Below are positions 18,581 to 27,940 of a stretch of DNA of 64,000 nt, piece after piece. The stretch lies in assembly GCA_044379485.1 (NCBI GenBank), contig JBIPOE010000004.1:55992-119991 (forward strand), given 5' to 3'. Position 1 is the first letter of the stretch; each line of letters opens with the position of its first letter. Source of the DNA: CAMDMI01 sp044379485 (GTDB lineage: Bacteria > Bacteroidota > Bacteroidia > Cytophagales > Flexibacteraceae). The translations under genes were made by a program, and so were the position numbers. The notes beneath the pieces were generated by a model. That model was not told where the DNA came from. It saw only the letters and a program-made list of their open reading frames with translations, and ran no database searches.

Positions 18581-19438
18581 ATGGCAGAAAGCAAGCGTAG
18601 GAAAGTAGATGTGGTCGTAATTTCAGATGTCCATTTGGGCACTTACGGCTGCCGGGCCAAGGCATTGGAAAGTTACCTCAAAACTATTCAACCCAAGACT
18701 TTAATCTTGAATGGGGATATAATTGACATGTGGCAGTTCTCTAAAAGGTATTGGCCTAAAAGCCACATGAAGGTTGTGAAACGCATTTTCACCTTTTTGA
18801 GTAAGAAAACGGAGGTTATTTACATTCCTGGTAATCACGATGAATTGCTGAGAAAGTTCAGTGGCATGAAACTTGGGCGGCTTTCCATTCAAAATAAGGC
18901 CGTATTGGAACTGGAAAATGAACGTGTCTGGATTTTTCATGGGGATGCTTTCGATATCACCATGCAGCATTCCAGATGGTTGGTAAAACTTGGTGCTGTG
19001 GGTTATGATACCTTAATTTTATTAAACACAGCATTAAACAGCCTTTTGCAGTTTTTTGGCAAAGGGCGTATTTCTTTTTCAGGCAGAATAAAAGCCTCCG
19101 TTAAAAAAGCGGTTTCCTACATAAATTCGTTTGAAGAAACAGTATCCCAAATAGCTGTTGATCAAGGTTTTGATACCGTTTTGTGCGGGCATATTCACCA
19201 ACCTGCAGATAAAATTTTTAAATTTGGTAAAAAGCAGGTTCGTTATTTGAATTCCGGAGATTGGATTGAGAATTTAAGTGCTTTGGAATATAATAACGGA
19301 GAATGGACACTTCACCAACATCCCGATCATGAAGAATCTTCCATAGAAGAGGATGCCATTCCGGATAAAAATGAACTTTTTCATTTGCTTCAGATTGAAC
19401 TACAATCATTGGGTTCATTTCAAAAGAAAGCATCGTAG
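18581..19438 (+). CDS. LpxH-like metallophosphoesterase (UDP-2,3-diacylglucosamine diphosphatase family)
   Basis: A calcineurin-like phosphoesterase; the family includes LpxH, which cleaves UDP-2,3-diacylglucosamine in lipid A synthesis. The metal-binding motifs are in order: 'SDVHLG', 'NGDIIDMW', 'GNHDE', 'FHGDAFD' and 'CGHIHQP'. The open frame extends to a TTG at 18566, but I chose the ATG at 18581 because GGGAGG sits just upstream of it, an unusually good Shine-Dalgarno-like sequence for this phylum; this gives 285 residues. It is followed by a glycosyltransferase (47 bases) and a GH1 gene on the same strand, so the substrate may be another envelope phospho-compound. Family is certain; exact substrate is inference. 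Confidence 0.85.
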   Translation: MAESKRRKVDVVVISDVHLGTYGCRAKALESYLKTIQPKTLILNGDIIDMWQFSKRYWPKSHMKVVKRIFTFLSKKTEVIYIPGNHDELLRKFSGMKLGRLSIQNKAVLELENERVWIFHGDAFDITMQHSRWLVKLGAVGYDTLILLNTALNSLLQFFGKGRISFSGRIKASVKKAVSYINSFEETVSQIAVDQGFDTVLCGHIHQPADKIFKFGKKQVRYLNSGDWIENLSALEYNNGEWTLHQHPDHEESSIEEDAIPDKNELFHLLQIELQSLGSFQKKAS

Positions 19439-19485
19439 CCTTTTAATTTTTCACTAATTTTTTATCCTAAACCGATCATATTAAA

Positions 19486-20535
19486 ATGAGAATCCTTTAT
19501 GCCATTCAAGGAACTGGAAATGGCCATATTTCCAGAGCCAGAGATATTATTCCAGAGTTGAAAAGATATGCAGATGTAGATGTGCTGATTTCCGGCATTC
19601 AGGCAGATGTTCCTTTGGGAATTGATGTTCAGTTTCGCTTAACCGGAATGGGTTTTATCTTTGGAAAAAAGGGCAATGTGGATCTGGTTCAAACCTTTAG
19701 AAAATGTGTAACCCGAAAGTTTTTAAAGGAAGTAAAGGAACTGCCAATTAAGGATTATGATCTGATCATCAATGATTTTGAGCCGGTTTCTGCCTGGGCA
19801 GCCAGGTTAAAAAATGTGCCATGTATTTCCTTAAGTCACCAATTTGCGGTTTTGCATCCTTTGGCACCAAAACCAACAAAAAGTGATTGGGTAGGTAAAA
19901 TGGTATTAGGGCATTATGCGCCTGTTCAAACTGGTTTTGGTTTTCATTTTAAGAGTTTTGCAAAAGGAATTTTTACGCCCGTGATCCGAAATCAGATCAG
20001 AGAGATTGAAGTTACTCAAGGCGAGCACATTACGGTTTACCTGCCGGCATATGACAATGAGAAAATAATAAAAGTGCTTTCCGAAATGCCTTTTGAGGAG
20101 TGGCACGTATTCTCAAAGCATACCACAAGGACTTTTCAGGTAGGCAATATTTTAATTAAACCAATAGAAAACGAAGCCTTTATGAAAAGTATGGCCAGTT
20201 CAAAGGCTGTACTTTGCGGTGCAGGATTTGAAACGCCTGCTGAGGCTATTTTTATGGGAAAAAAACTGATGGTTATTCCAATGAAAAACCAGTATGAGCA
20301 GCAGTGTAATGCAGCAGCTTTGGCCGAAATGGGCATTCGGGTAATTAAAAGTTTAAAGCGAAAATATGTTGGGCAAATGGAAAATTGGCTGGAATTTGCC
20401 AAACCACTTCACATTGAATTCCCAAATGAAACAGAAGCCATTGTGAAATTCATTTTGAGTTCTTTTCCTTTAGAAGTTCCGGCTCCGCAAACCACTGAAC
20501 TTTCCTGGCCGATTCAAACTTTACTTGCTTCATAA
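19486..20535 (+). CDS. Glycosyltransferase, MJ1255/TIGR00661-like (GT28-type fold)
   Basis: A 349-residue GT-B type protein. It opens with 'MRILYAIQGTGNGHISRARD', the Gly-rich N-terminal loop of the MurG/GT28-like MJ1255 group. The C-terminal half has 'SKAVLCGAGFETPAEAIFMGKK' (about 237-258), the nucleotide-sugar binding region with its conserved Glu, followed by 'YEQQCNAAALAEMG'. No signal peptide is present. It lies between the LpxH-like gene and the GH1 gene, with only 5 bases to the latter, so the three probably act on one glycoconjugate. The acceptor cannot be told from sequence. Confidence 0.83.
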   Translation: MRILYAIQGTGNGHISRARDIIPELKRYADVDVLISGIQADVPLGIDVQFRLTGMGFIFGKKGNVDLVQTFRKCVTRKFLKEVKELPIKDYDLIINDFEPVSAWAARLKNVPCISLSHQFAVLHPLAPKPTKSDWVGKMVLGHYAPVQTGFGFHFKSFAKGIFTPVIRNQIREIEVTQGEHITVYLPAYDNEKIIKVLSEMPFEEWHVFSKHTTRTFQVGNILIKPIENEAFMKSMASSKAVLCGAGFETPAEAIFMGKKLMVIPMKNQYEQQCNAAALAEMGIRVIKSLKRKYVGQMENWLEFAKPLHIEFPNETEAIVKFILSSFPLEVPAPQTTELSWPIQTLLAS

Positions 20536-20540
20536 TTCCA

Positions 20541-21950
20541 TTGAAAGAAGATAAAGATTTGTCTTTTAGTGCCTTAGATTTTGGACCTGATTTTTTATGG
20601 GGGGTATCCACTGCGGCCCTACAAACAGAAGGTGCATGGAATGAAGATGGAAAATCACCCTCAATCTGGGATGTTTTTTCGGCAAAAAGGGGGAAAATTC
20701 ACAAAGGCCAAAATCCAAAAATAGCCTGCAACTTTTATCATCAATGGGAGGAAGATATACAATTGATGAAGGCTTTAGGACTAAAGAACTTTCGTTTTTC
20801 ATTTGCTTGGAGCCGTATTCTGCCTATGGGAACAGGTCCCATCAATCATCGAGGACTTGATTTTTATAAAAAGTTATGCGACAGACTTTTGGAGCAGGAC
20901 ATTCAACCCTGGCCCACTTTATATCATTGGGATTTACCGCAGGCTTTAGAGGATAAAGGTGGTTGGACCAATAGAGAAGTTCTGAATTGGTTTGAAAACT
21001 ATGCAGATGTTATTGGTAGTCAGATGGCAAACAGAGGCATTGAAAATTGGATGGTACTTAATGAACCTATGGTTTTTACAGGTGCCGGACATTTTCTGGG
21101 ATATCATGCTCCGGGCAGAAGGGGCTTTTCGAACTTTATTCCAGCAATGCTTCATGCGGCTTTGTGCACTGGAATAGGGGAAAGGGTTCTTCGAAGCCAT
21201 CAGACATTCATTAATATTGGATCTACCTACTCATGCTCATTTATAGAGGCAAAAACCAATTCAGATTCTGATGTATTTGCTGCAAAAAAAGCGGATGCAC
21301 TTTTAAACAGGCTTTTTATAGAACCCGCTTGTGGTCTGGGTTTTCCGTTGGAAGACTTAAAAGTACTTAGACCCGTGGAAAAACTAATGAAATCAGAGGA
21401 TGGAAAAAATCTTCAGGCAAATCTGGATTTTATTGGTGTTCAGAATTATACCAGAGAGATTGTGGAATCATGCTGGTATGTTCCTTATTTAAAAGCACGC
21501 CTGGTGAATGCCAAAAAACGTGGCGTTCCCCATACGGATATGGAATGGGAAGTGTATCCGGAATCCATTTATGAAATGCTCAAACAGTTTTCAAAATATC
21601 AACCAAATAAACCTTTGATTGTAACAGAAAATGGGGCAGCTTTTACCGATGTGTGGCATGGAGGAAACGAAGTACATGATGAAAGGCGAACATCGTATTT
21701 ACAAACCCATATAAATCAGGTCTTAAGGGCTAAAAATGAAGGTATTGATGTTAGGGGATATTTTGTCTGGACTTTGATGGATAATTTCGAATGGGCAGAA
21801 GGTTACCGACCAAGATTTGGTCTGGTATATGTGGATTTTAAAAGCCAAAAACGTATTATTAAGGATTCCGGGCGATGGTTTTCAAACTTTATTTCAATGG
21901 AAAATGAAGGTTTTGTAAAGCCAAAAGCTGCTGGTATTATTGAATATTGA
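20541..21950 (+). CDS. Glycoside hydrolase family 1 (beta-glucosidase-like)
   Basis: GH1 enzymes hydrolyse beta-glucosides or beta-galactosides by a retaining mechanism. 'FLWGVSTAALQTEGAWNEDG' at the N-terminus is the family signature, the acid/base Glu is E175 in 'LNEP', and the nucleophile is E363 in 'VTENG'; 'WTLMDNFEWAEGY' near residue 412 completes the sugar site. It is 469 residues, with no signal peptide, so it is probably cytoplasmic. The start codon is TTG, 5 bases after the glycosyltransferase stop, which suggests coupled, low-level translation. The pairing of a GH1 with a transferase may mean processing of an internal glycoside rather than dietary cellobiose. Confidence 0.92.
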   Translation: MKEDKDLSFSALDFGPDFLWGVSTAALQTEGAWNEDGKSPSIWDVFSAKRGKIHKGQNPKIACNFYHQWEEDIQLMKALGLKNFRFSFAWSRILPMGTGPINHRGLDFYKKLCDRLLEQDIQPWPTLYHWDLPQALEDKGGWTNREVLNWFENYADVIGSQMANRGIENWMVLNEPMVFTGAGHFLGYHAPGRRGFSNFIPAMLHAALCTGIGERVLRSHQTFINIGSTYSCSFIEAKTNSDSDVFAAKKADALLNRLFIEPACGLGFPLEDLKVLRPVEKLMKSEDGKNLQANLDFIGVQNYTREIVESCWYVPYLKARLVNAKKRGVPHTDMEWEVYPESIYEMLKQFSKYQPNKPLIVTENGAAFTDVWHGGNEVHDERRTSYLQTHINQVLRAKNEGIDVRGYFVWTLMDNFEWAEGYRPRFGLVYVDFKSQKRIIKDSGRWFSNFISMENEGFVKPKAAGIIEY

Positions 21951-22114
21951 AACGGGTGTATTTTGTTTTTTGAAAAGAAGGCATAATTTTTAATCCTCTC
22001 CAATTTCAAGCAATTGTATACTCGACTTAATTTCAAAAAATATTTAATAATTGATATAATTTTTAGATTAAATTTCATAGATTTACGGTCATTAAAAAAT
22101 CCTTGTAGCCGCTT

Positions 22115-24280
22115 ATGGTTAAACTCTACCAAATCAATCATATTTCCTCTTCTATTTTTCTGCTTGCCTGTTTGGCCCTTTTGCCCAGCACTTCTCAGGC
22201 CCGGATTGATGTTAAAAATTCAAATAACAATTCAGAAAGAGGAATTAGTTTTAGTAACAGCCTTCAAAAAGCTTTTTCTAAAATTCATAATCCATCCAGC
22301 GGCAAGGTTTTGGCCCCTGGACAGATTAATCTAAATTTCAAAAGTACATTAGAATTACAAGAAAGTATTTCTTCGATTTCACCAGCTTTTGCAATAAGCA
22401 ATGGAAATGAAACGTCTGGACCAATTGTAAATGCAAAGTCAAATGGATTCTTTACCAAATGCAAAATAGCTTTATGTGCAGGCAGTACATTTTATAGAAA
22501 TACCGAATCAATTAGAACCGGAGGCACCACATATTCTATAGCTACTTCTGATGTTACCACATGGAACGGAAGTTCCTGGGACAATGGGGTTCCAAATGCT
22601 AATCTGGATGTAGTTATCAACAACAATTATTTTGGTGATGGATTTACAGCCAGAAATTTTACCGTTTCTGCCGGGGCTAATTTTAATGCTTCCAGTGTTG
22701 TAGAGTTACATGGAAATGGGAATAATCAGTCCGTAAATACCGTAGTTGGAACGATTGTTTTAACAGGAAGTAGTGCTCAAACCTGGACAGGACGGATTCA
22801 AAACCTTACTATTAATAATTTAGCAGGTGCTGGTCTTTCTGGTGCCACTTTATTAACAGGTACTTTGAAGCTTCAGGTTGGGGTGTTTAATACCAATGGA
22901 AATTTAACATTGGTTTCAAATGCTTCCGGAACTGCAAGAGTTGCTAAGATAGAACCAGAAGCATCCATTATAGGAAATGTAACTGTTCAAAGATTTATTC
23001 CGAGTGGTAAGCCAGGATGGTGTTTTATTGCTACTCCGGTTCTCAACCAAACCAAATCGGATTGGGCTGATGATTTTTTCTTTTTGCCAAATTATGTAAT
23101 GATTCATAATGAGGGAGGAACCATTAATTCAGGTGAACAAATTAATGGCTGGGAATATGCCCCATCAAATGTAGAGGTTGGAAAAGGCTATAGAGCGTTT
23201 CTAAATCAAGGGTTTTTTAATAATGGAGCCGTAATAGATAATACAGGTCCGATTTTTACTGGTCCAAAAAATTTCCCAATCGGCTTTTCTCCACAAGGAT
23301 ACAATGGCGGTGGCTGGAATATGATTTCCAATCCGTTTCCATGCGAAATAGATTGGCATATTCTTTCCAAGTCATTGGTAGATGGACAGATTCATGTTTG
23401 GAACAACAAGCTGGGCAGTTATGCTTCCTACACGCAGGGAACTGGAATTTCTAACTTAGGAGCTTCCAGATATATCCCTTCCGGACAAAGCTTTTTTGTA
23501 AAGGCCAACGGTGCAGGAGCTGCTCTTTATGTTGATGAAGATGCAAAACCGGTAAATGCAGAAGCTTCTTCTTTTGTGAGAATGGCATCCGAGGATCCGG
23601 GAGATGTTGCAAGATTTACATTGCGGGATGCTGTTGGTGGAAGTGATGAAACTGCTGTGCGTTGGATGAGCGAAACCACTTCTGGTTTTGATTCTTACTA
23701 TGATGCTAATAAAATTTATTCTGCTGGTGCAATAAATGTATTTTCTGTTACTTCTGAAGGGTACAATGCTTCCATTCAAGCAAGACCATTTAACCAAAAA
23801 GACAGTATTACTTTAGGATATTCTGTTCTTGAAGGTGGAAATTATTTTCTTCAGGTAAAAATTGCCTCTGAAATGTTTGAAGGAAAAACATGGTTTCTGA
23901 AGGATAATCAAACCGGACTAAGCCAGTCTTTAAATGAAAACGAAATGATAATTCCTTTTCAAATTTCAGATGATGACCTTAGTACAAACTCAAGATTCAG
24001 GTTAATTGGGTATGCACCATTTGTAGGAAACCAATTGCAAATTGAAAATTCAAAAATTAGTTTGTTTCCAAACCCAGCCTCTGGCAATGTTCAAATCACT
24101 TCAGGTCTAAATATTGTTAAAGTAACTGTTTCTGATTTGAATGGAAAGGAAATCGAATCATTTAAAAATGAAGAAAAAAACAATTTAAATTTTTCAATAT
24201 CAAATTTTCAAAAAGGAATTTATTTGGTTAAAGTTTTGACAGCCAAGGGAGTTCAAACCATTAAACTTGTTAAAGAATAA
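22115..24280 (+). CDS. Secreted T9SS-sorted surface protein
   Basis: A 721-residue secreted protein. The signal peptide has a hydrophobic core 'SIFLLACLALLP' and likely cleaves near residue 29. A Gly/Asn/Thr-rich beta segment (about 160-290) is followed by 'GWCFIATPV' and 'GGWNMISNPFPCEIDW' modules that match, in order, those near the end of the 2592-residue protein, so the C-terminal halves are paralogous. The last 75 residues form a type A T9SS sorting domain ('LFPNPASGNV', 'VSDLNGKEI', 'GIYLVKVL', Lys-rich end). The gene stands alone with its own terminator. No enzyme motif was seen. Confidence 0.86.
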   Translation: MVKLYQINHISSSIFLLACLALLPSTSQARIDVKNSNNNSERGISFSNSLQKAFSKIHNPSSGKVLAPGQINLNFKSTLELQESISSISPAFAISNGNETSGPIVNAKSNGFFTKCKIALCAGSTFYRNTESIRTGGTTYSIATSDVTTWNGSSWDNGVPNANLDVVINNNYFGDGFTARNFTVSAGANFNASSVVELHGNGNNQSVNTVVGTIVLTGSSAQTWTGRIQNLTINNLAGAGLSGATLLTGTLKLQVGVFNTNGNLTLVSNASGTARVAKIEPEASIIGNVTVQRFIPSGKPGWCFIATPVLNQTKSDWADDFFFLPNYVMIHNEGGTINSGEQINGWEYAPSNVEVGKGYRAFLNQGFFNNGAVIDNTGPIFTGPKNFPIGFSPQGYNGGGWNMISNPFPCEIDWHILSKSLVDGQIHVWNNKLGSYASYTQGTGISNLGASRYIPSGQSFFVKANGAGAALYVDEDAKPVNAEASSFVRMASEDPGDVARFTLRDAVGGSDETAVRWMSETTSGFDSYYDANKIYSAGAINVFSVTSEGYNASIQARPFNQKDSITLGYSVLEGGNYFLQVKIASEMFEGKTWFLKDNQTGLSQSLNENEMIIPFQISDDDLSTNSRFRLIGYAPFVGNQLQIENSKISLFPNPASGNVQITSGLNIVKVTVSDLNGKEIESFKNEEKNNLNFSISNFQKGIYLVKVLTAKGVQTIKLVKE

Positions 24281-24321
24281 TGGCTGATCTTTTTTGATCA
24301 CTTAATTTTACTCAAAATTTG

Positions 24322-24358
24322 AAAAGCGACTGGAATCTGTTTCCGGTCGCTTTTATTT
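24322..24358 (+). terminator. Terminator after the 721-residue protein gene
   Basis: AAAAGCGAC-T-GGAA pairs with TTCCGGTCGCTTTT, with one bulged T, followed by ATTTTA. It lies about 40 bases past the stop. Confidence 0.8.
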
Positions 24359-24411
24359 TAGAGGCTCTAAATAATTAGATTAATCAATAGAAAAAAAGCA
24401 ATAAAAGGCCA

Positions 24412-25782
24412 ATGGCAAAATCTAAAACGGTTTTCTTTTGTCAGAATTGTGGATATGAGTCACCCAAATGGTTGGGCAAATGTCCTTCCTGTAGCGAATG
24501 GAATACCTTTGTGGAGGAGCTTGTTCAAAAAGAGGTTTCTTCCGGTTGGTCCCCCGTTAAGGTGGCAAGTCCGGGCCAAAAGCTCAAAAAAATAAATGAG
24601 ATCAGTTCAGAATCTCAAGCCCGAATGCAAACCATTGATCCAGAACTTTCCAGAGTTTTGGGTGGCGGAATTGTTCCTGCAAGCTTTGTGTTGATAGGAG
24701 GGGAGCCTGGAATTGGGAAATCAACGTTAATGCTTCAGGAGGCCTTGGCTTTGCCAGGCAGAAAGGTTTTATATGTTAGTGGAGAGGAAAGCCATCAGCA
24801 AATTAAAATGCGGGCAGATAGATTGGGCTTAAACAATGAAAATTGTTTTATTCTTGGCGAAACGGAGCTAGGACAAATTCTTGGTTATGCAGTTGATCTT
24901 CAGCCAGATTTGTTGATAATTGATTCCATTCAAACCTTATATACTGCCAAATTGGAAGGTTCGCCAGGCTCAGTTTCTCAGGTTAGGGAATGCGCTGGTT
25001 CATTGTTGAGGTTTGCAAAAGAAGCTTTGGTCACTACTTTTATTATAGGCCATATTACAAAAGATGGTACCATTGCAGGCCCAAAATTACTGGAGCACAT
25101 GGTGGATACAGTCCTGATGTTTGAGGGTGAAAAGCACATGAATTTCAGGATTTTACGAACCATAAAAAATAGATTTGGTTCCTCCTCTGAACTGGGAATT
25201 TATGAAATGATGGGAGAAGGCTTGAAACCAGTCTTGAATCCTTCAGAAATTCTGCTAAGCCACAAAGAAGATGAACTTAGTGGCGTGGCAATTGGTTCCA
25301 TGCTTGAGGGAAATCGCCCCTTAATGATTGAAATACAATCTCTTGTGACTCAAAGCGGATATGCTACTCCACAAAGATCTGGTACTGGTTTTGATGGACG
25401 GCGATTGTCCATGTTGCTGGCAGTTTTAGAAAAAAGAGGTGGTTTCCGACTTGGAAATCAGGATGTTTTTCTAAATATAGCGGGTGGACTTAAGGTTGAA
25501 GATCCTGCAATTGACCTTGCTGTTTGTGTTTCACTTATATCCTCGCTGGAAAACAGAATCATACCGGCTTCTGTTTGCTTTGCCGGAGAGGTTGGCCTTG
25601 GTGGAGAAGTTCGGGCCGTAACCAGAATAGAAAGCAGGCTTGCAGAGGCAGACAGGTTGGGGTTCAAGAAAATCTATGTTTCAACCTATAACTTTTCTAA
25701 AATTTCAACTGATAAATATAAATTGGAAATTATAGGCGTGAAAAGGTTGGATGAATTGATCATTCAACTATTTTTAAAGTAA
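24412..25782 (+). CDS. radA: DNA repair protein RadA
   Basis: RadA is a RecA-like ATPase that drives branch migration in recombinational repair. The N-terminal C4 zinc finger uses C10, C13, C24 and C27. Walker A 'GEPGIGKST' is at residues 97-105, the RadA-specific 'KNRFG' is at 252-256, and the C-terminal Lon-like domain (from about 285) contains 'NIAGGLKVEDPAIDLAV'. The length of 456 residues is normal. It is monocistronic here and converges on the response-regulator gene. Confidence 0.97.
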   Translation: MAKSKTVFFCQNCGYESPKWLGKCPSCSEWNTFVEELVQKEVSSGWSPVKVASPGQKLKKINEISSESQARMQTIDPELSRVLGGGIVPASFVLIGGEPGIGKSTLMLQEALALPGRKVLYVSGEESHQQIKMRADRLGLNNENCFILGETELGQILGYAVDLQPDLLIIDSIQTLYTAKLEGSPGSVSQVRECAGSLLRFAKEALVTTFIIGHITKDGTIAGPKLLEHMVDTVLMFEGEKHMNFRILRTIKNRFGSSSELGIYEMMGEGLKPVLNPSEILLSHKEDELSGVAIGSMLEGNRPLMIEIQSLVTQSGYATPQRSGTGFDGRRLSMLLAVLEKRGGFRLGNQDVFLNIAGGLKVEDPAIDLAVCVSLISSLENRIIPASVCFAGEVGLGGEVRAVTRIESRLAEADRLGFKKIYVSTYNFSKISTDKYKLEIIGVKRLDELIIQLFLK

Positions 25783-25867
25783 TAAATTTCGAGTTTTCAA
25801 TATTTCAGTCAGGAAACAGAAAAGATTTTAAAATCGTCTTATTTCATTTTATGTCAAAAAATGTAAA

Positions 25868-26563
25868 TCAATTCCTGTGCTTCACAAATTTAAAACCAAT
25901 GCCATGAACAGTTTGGATTTCAAAGTTGGGATCTGCCAATAAGAATTTTCTCACTTTCGAAATGAACACATCCAGGCTTCGGCCTTTGTAATAATCATCA
26001 GTTCCCCAGATTTTCATAAGGATTTCTTCCCGTTTTAAAATTTGTCCCTGGTTTTTGAAAAAAAGCTCAAGGAGTTCGGCTTCTTTATAGGTTAAAGCAA
26101 TAGTTTCTACTTCGGTTACAATTTTTAATTGCCCGGGTAAAAACTCTAGTTTATCAGTTTTAAAAACATTTTCGGATGAAGGATTTTTTTGAATCATTGG
26201 TCTTTTTAAAAAGACTTCGATTCTGAAAATTAGTTCTTCTATGCTAAAAGGTTTGGTAAGATAATCGTCCCCACCACTTTTAAATCCTTGTAAGCGGTCT
26301 TCTTTTAAACCCTTGGCTGTGAGAAATATTATTGGTACATTTTTGTTGATTTCCCTGAGTTTTTGTGCAAGGCCAAAACCATCCAGCTTTGGCATCATTA
26401 CATCAAAAATGCAAAGGTCTGCTGCCTTTTCTTTAAAAAGTTCCAGGGCTTCTTCTCCATCTTCCGCTGCTACCACCTGGTAGCCACGTAGCTCAAGATT
26501 GTCTTGTATTACAAACCGAAGATTTTCGTCGTCCTCAGCTAAAAGTATGGTTGGTGTGTTCAT
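25868..26563 (-). CDS. Two-component response regulator, OmpR/PhoB family
   Basis: The receiver domain (residues 1-120) has the acidic pair D11-D12, phospho-acceptor D54 in 'IFDVMMPKLDG', T82 and K104. The C-terminal OmpR-type winged helix (about 130-231) includes 'LTYKEAELLELF' and the recognition region 'RSLDVFISKVRKFL'. It lies 26 bases after the histidine kinase gene and is surely its partner. The sequence type recalls the RprX/RprY systems of Bacteroidota, but the stimulus is not evident. Confidence 0.93.
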   Translation of the reverse strand: MNTPTILLAEDDENLRFVIQDNLELRGYQVVAAEDGEEALELFKEKAADLCIFDVMMPKLDGFGLAQKLREINKNVPIIFLTAKGLKEDRLQGFKSGGDDYLTKPFSIEELIFRIEVFLKRPMIQKNPSSENVFKTDKLEFLPGQLKIVTEVETIALTYKEAELLELFFKNQGQILKREEILMKIWGTDDYYKGRSLDVFISKVRKFLLADPNFEIQTVHGIGFKFVKHRN

Positions 26564-26589
26564 TGTGTATGTAGTAATCTATAATTATT

Positions 26590-27861
26590 TTAGGAAGAAA
26601 CAGGCAAAGAAATATGAATTTGGGTACCTTCTCCAGGTTTACTGGTAACGAAAATTTTTCCGTTATGGGCTTTCACAACAGATTTTACATAGAAAAGACC
26701 AAGTCCGAAACCTTTTACATTGTGAATGTTACCGGTGGGAACTCTGTAAAACTTGTCAAAAATCCGGGATATTTGGTCTTGTGAAATTCCGATGCCATTG
26801 TCTGAAATGGTTAACAAAACGGATTTTGGTTTTGATCTTTCAAGTTGAATTTTTATTTCTGGATTGCCATTGTTGTATTTTAGTGCATTGTCTATCAAAT
26901 TGGCAACAACATTGGAAAAATGCAGACCATCCGCAAATATAAAAATTGGTTCTTCGGGAAGATTTATTTCAATTTTTCCATGACTTGCAAAAATACTTGC
27001 TTCAACAGCATCTACGGAAGTTGCAATAAGTTCATTAAAATTGATCCTTTCCTTTTTTAGTTTTGTGGTTTCCAGATTTGCCATTTTTAAAACAGCTTCA
27101 ACCTGGTTTTGAAGTCGTTTTCCTTCAGTATGAATGATAGAAAGGTAGCGCCCAACCCGAACTGAAAGTGCTTGCTCCGTTTCCAAGGACATTTTTATTG
27201 TTTCCACAGAAGCCAGAATTGACGAAAGCGGCGTTTTAAATTCATGCGTCATGTTGTTGATAAAGTCCTTTTGAATCTCTGAAAGTCGTTTTTGCTTGAG
27301 AATCATGATCATAGCAATGATCATAAAAATGATAACAAAAACCAAAACCCCTGAAGAGAATAGCCAGATTCCCATTTGACTTACCAAAGTGGAATCTCTG
27401 GAAGGAAAGCGAACTCCAAAATAATAGGTGTGGTTTTCCCATTTGGGCAAATCTGTTGGATACACCTCCTCAGGCTTACTTTTCATGGTTATGTAGTTTC
27501 CATACACCATTTTATCGTTGGCACAATCATAAATTCCATATTCATAATCCAGCAAAAGGTGAGTTTTCTGAATTTCTTCTTTCAGGAAAATTTCCAGCAA
27601 ATTGGCGTCAATAACGTCATCTACCCTGACCACAAAGTAGTCGTCGGCCAATTGATTTACAGGATCAATAAGTTTGGTTTTGTTTCTGTTATAATCAAGA
27701 AGCCTTTGGGCGGTATTGGTTAAGGCAATTTTGACACTTTGGCTAAACTGTAAAGCCTTTAAGTTGAAGGCTCTTTCAAGCCAAAACCATTGGATAAAAC
27801 CTACACCGATTAAGGCAATGGTGGCGAGAATAAGGACAATACGAATGCTTTGACGGGCCAA
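26590..27861 (-). CDS. Sensor histidine kinase
   Basis: An inner-membrane sensor of 423 residues. There are two membrane helices, at about residues 8-28 and 166-188, around a periplasmic domain of roughly 135 residues. No clear HAMP domain follows; the second helix leads almost directly to the HisKA domain with phospho-acceptor H206 in 'NMTHEFKTPLSSI'. The HATPase domain has the N box 'LIDNALKYN', G1 'ISDNGIGI' and G2 'GFGLGLFYVK'. It is transcribed ahead of the regulator. CAAATCTA at 27881-27888, TAGATTTG on the coding strand, fits the -7 promoter consensus. Confidence 0.93.
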   Translation of the reverse strand: MARQSIRIVLILATIALIGVGFIQWFWLERAFNLKALQFSQSVKIALTNTAQRLLDYNRNKTKLIDPVNQLADDYFVVRVDDVIDANLLEIFLKEEIQKTHLLLDYEYGIYDCANDKMVYGNYITMKSKPEEVYPTDLPKWENHTYYFGVRFPSRDSTLVSQMGIWLFSSGVLVFVIIFMIIAMIMILKQKRLSEIQKDFINNMTHEFKTPLSSILASVETIKMSLETEQALSVRVGRYLSIIHTEGKRLQNQVEAVLKMANLETTKLKKERINFNELIATSVDAVEASIFASHGKIEINLPEEPIFIFADGLHFSNVVANLIDNALKYNNGNPEIKIQLERSKPKSVLLTISDNGIGISQDQISRIFDKFYRVPTGNIHNVKGFGLGLFYVKSVVKAHNGKIFVTSKPGEGTQIHISLPVSS

Positions 27862-27940
27862 TACTTAGAAAATTTTATTTCAAATCTATGGAATTAATTT
27901 TCAAAAAATTTGCCAATTCCAAATGAGCAACTGAAAAGAA

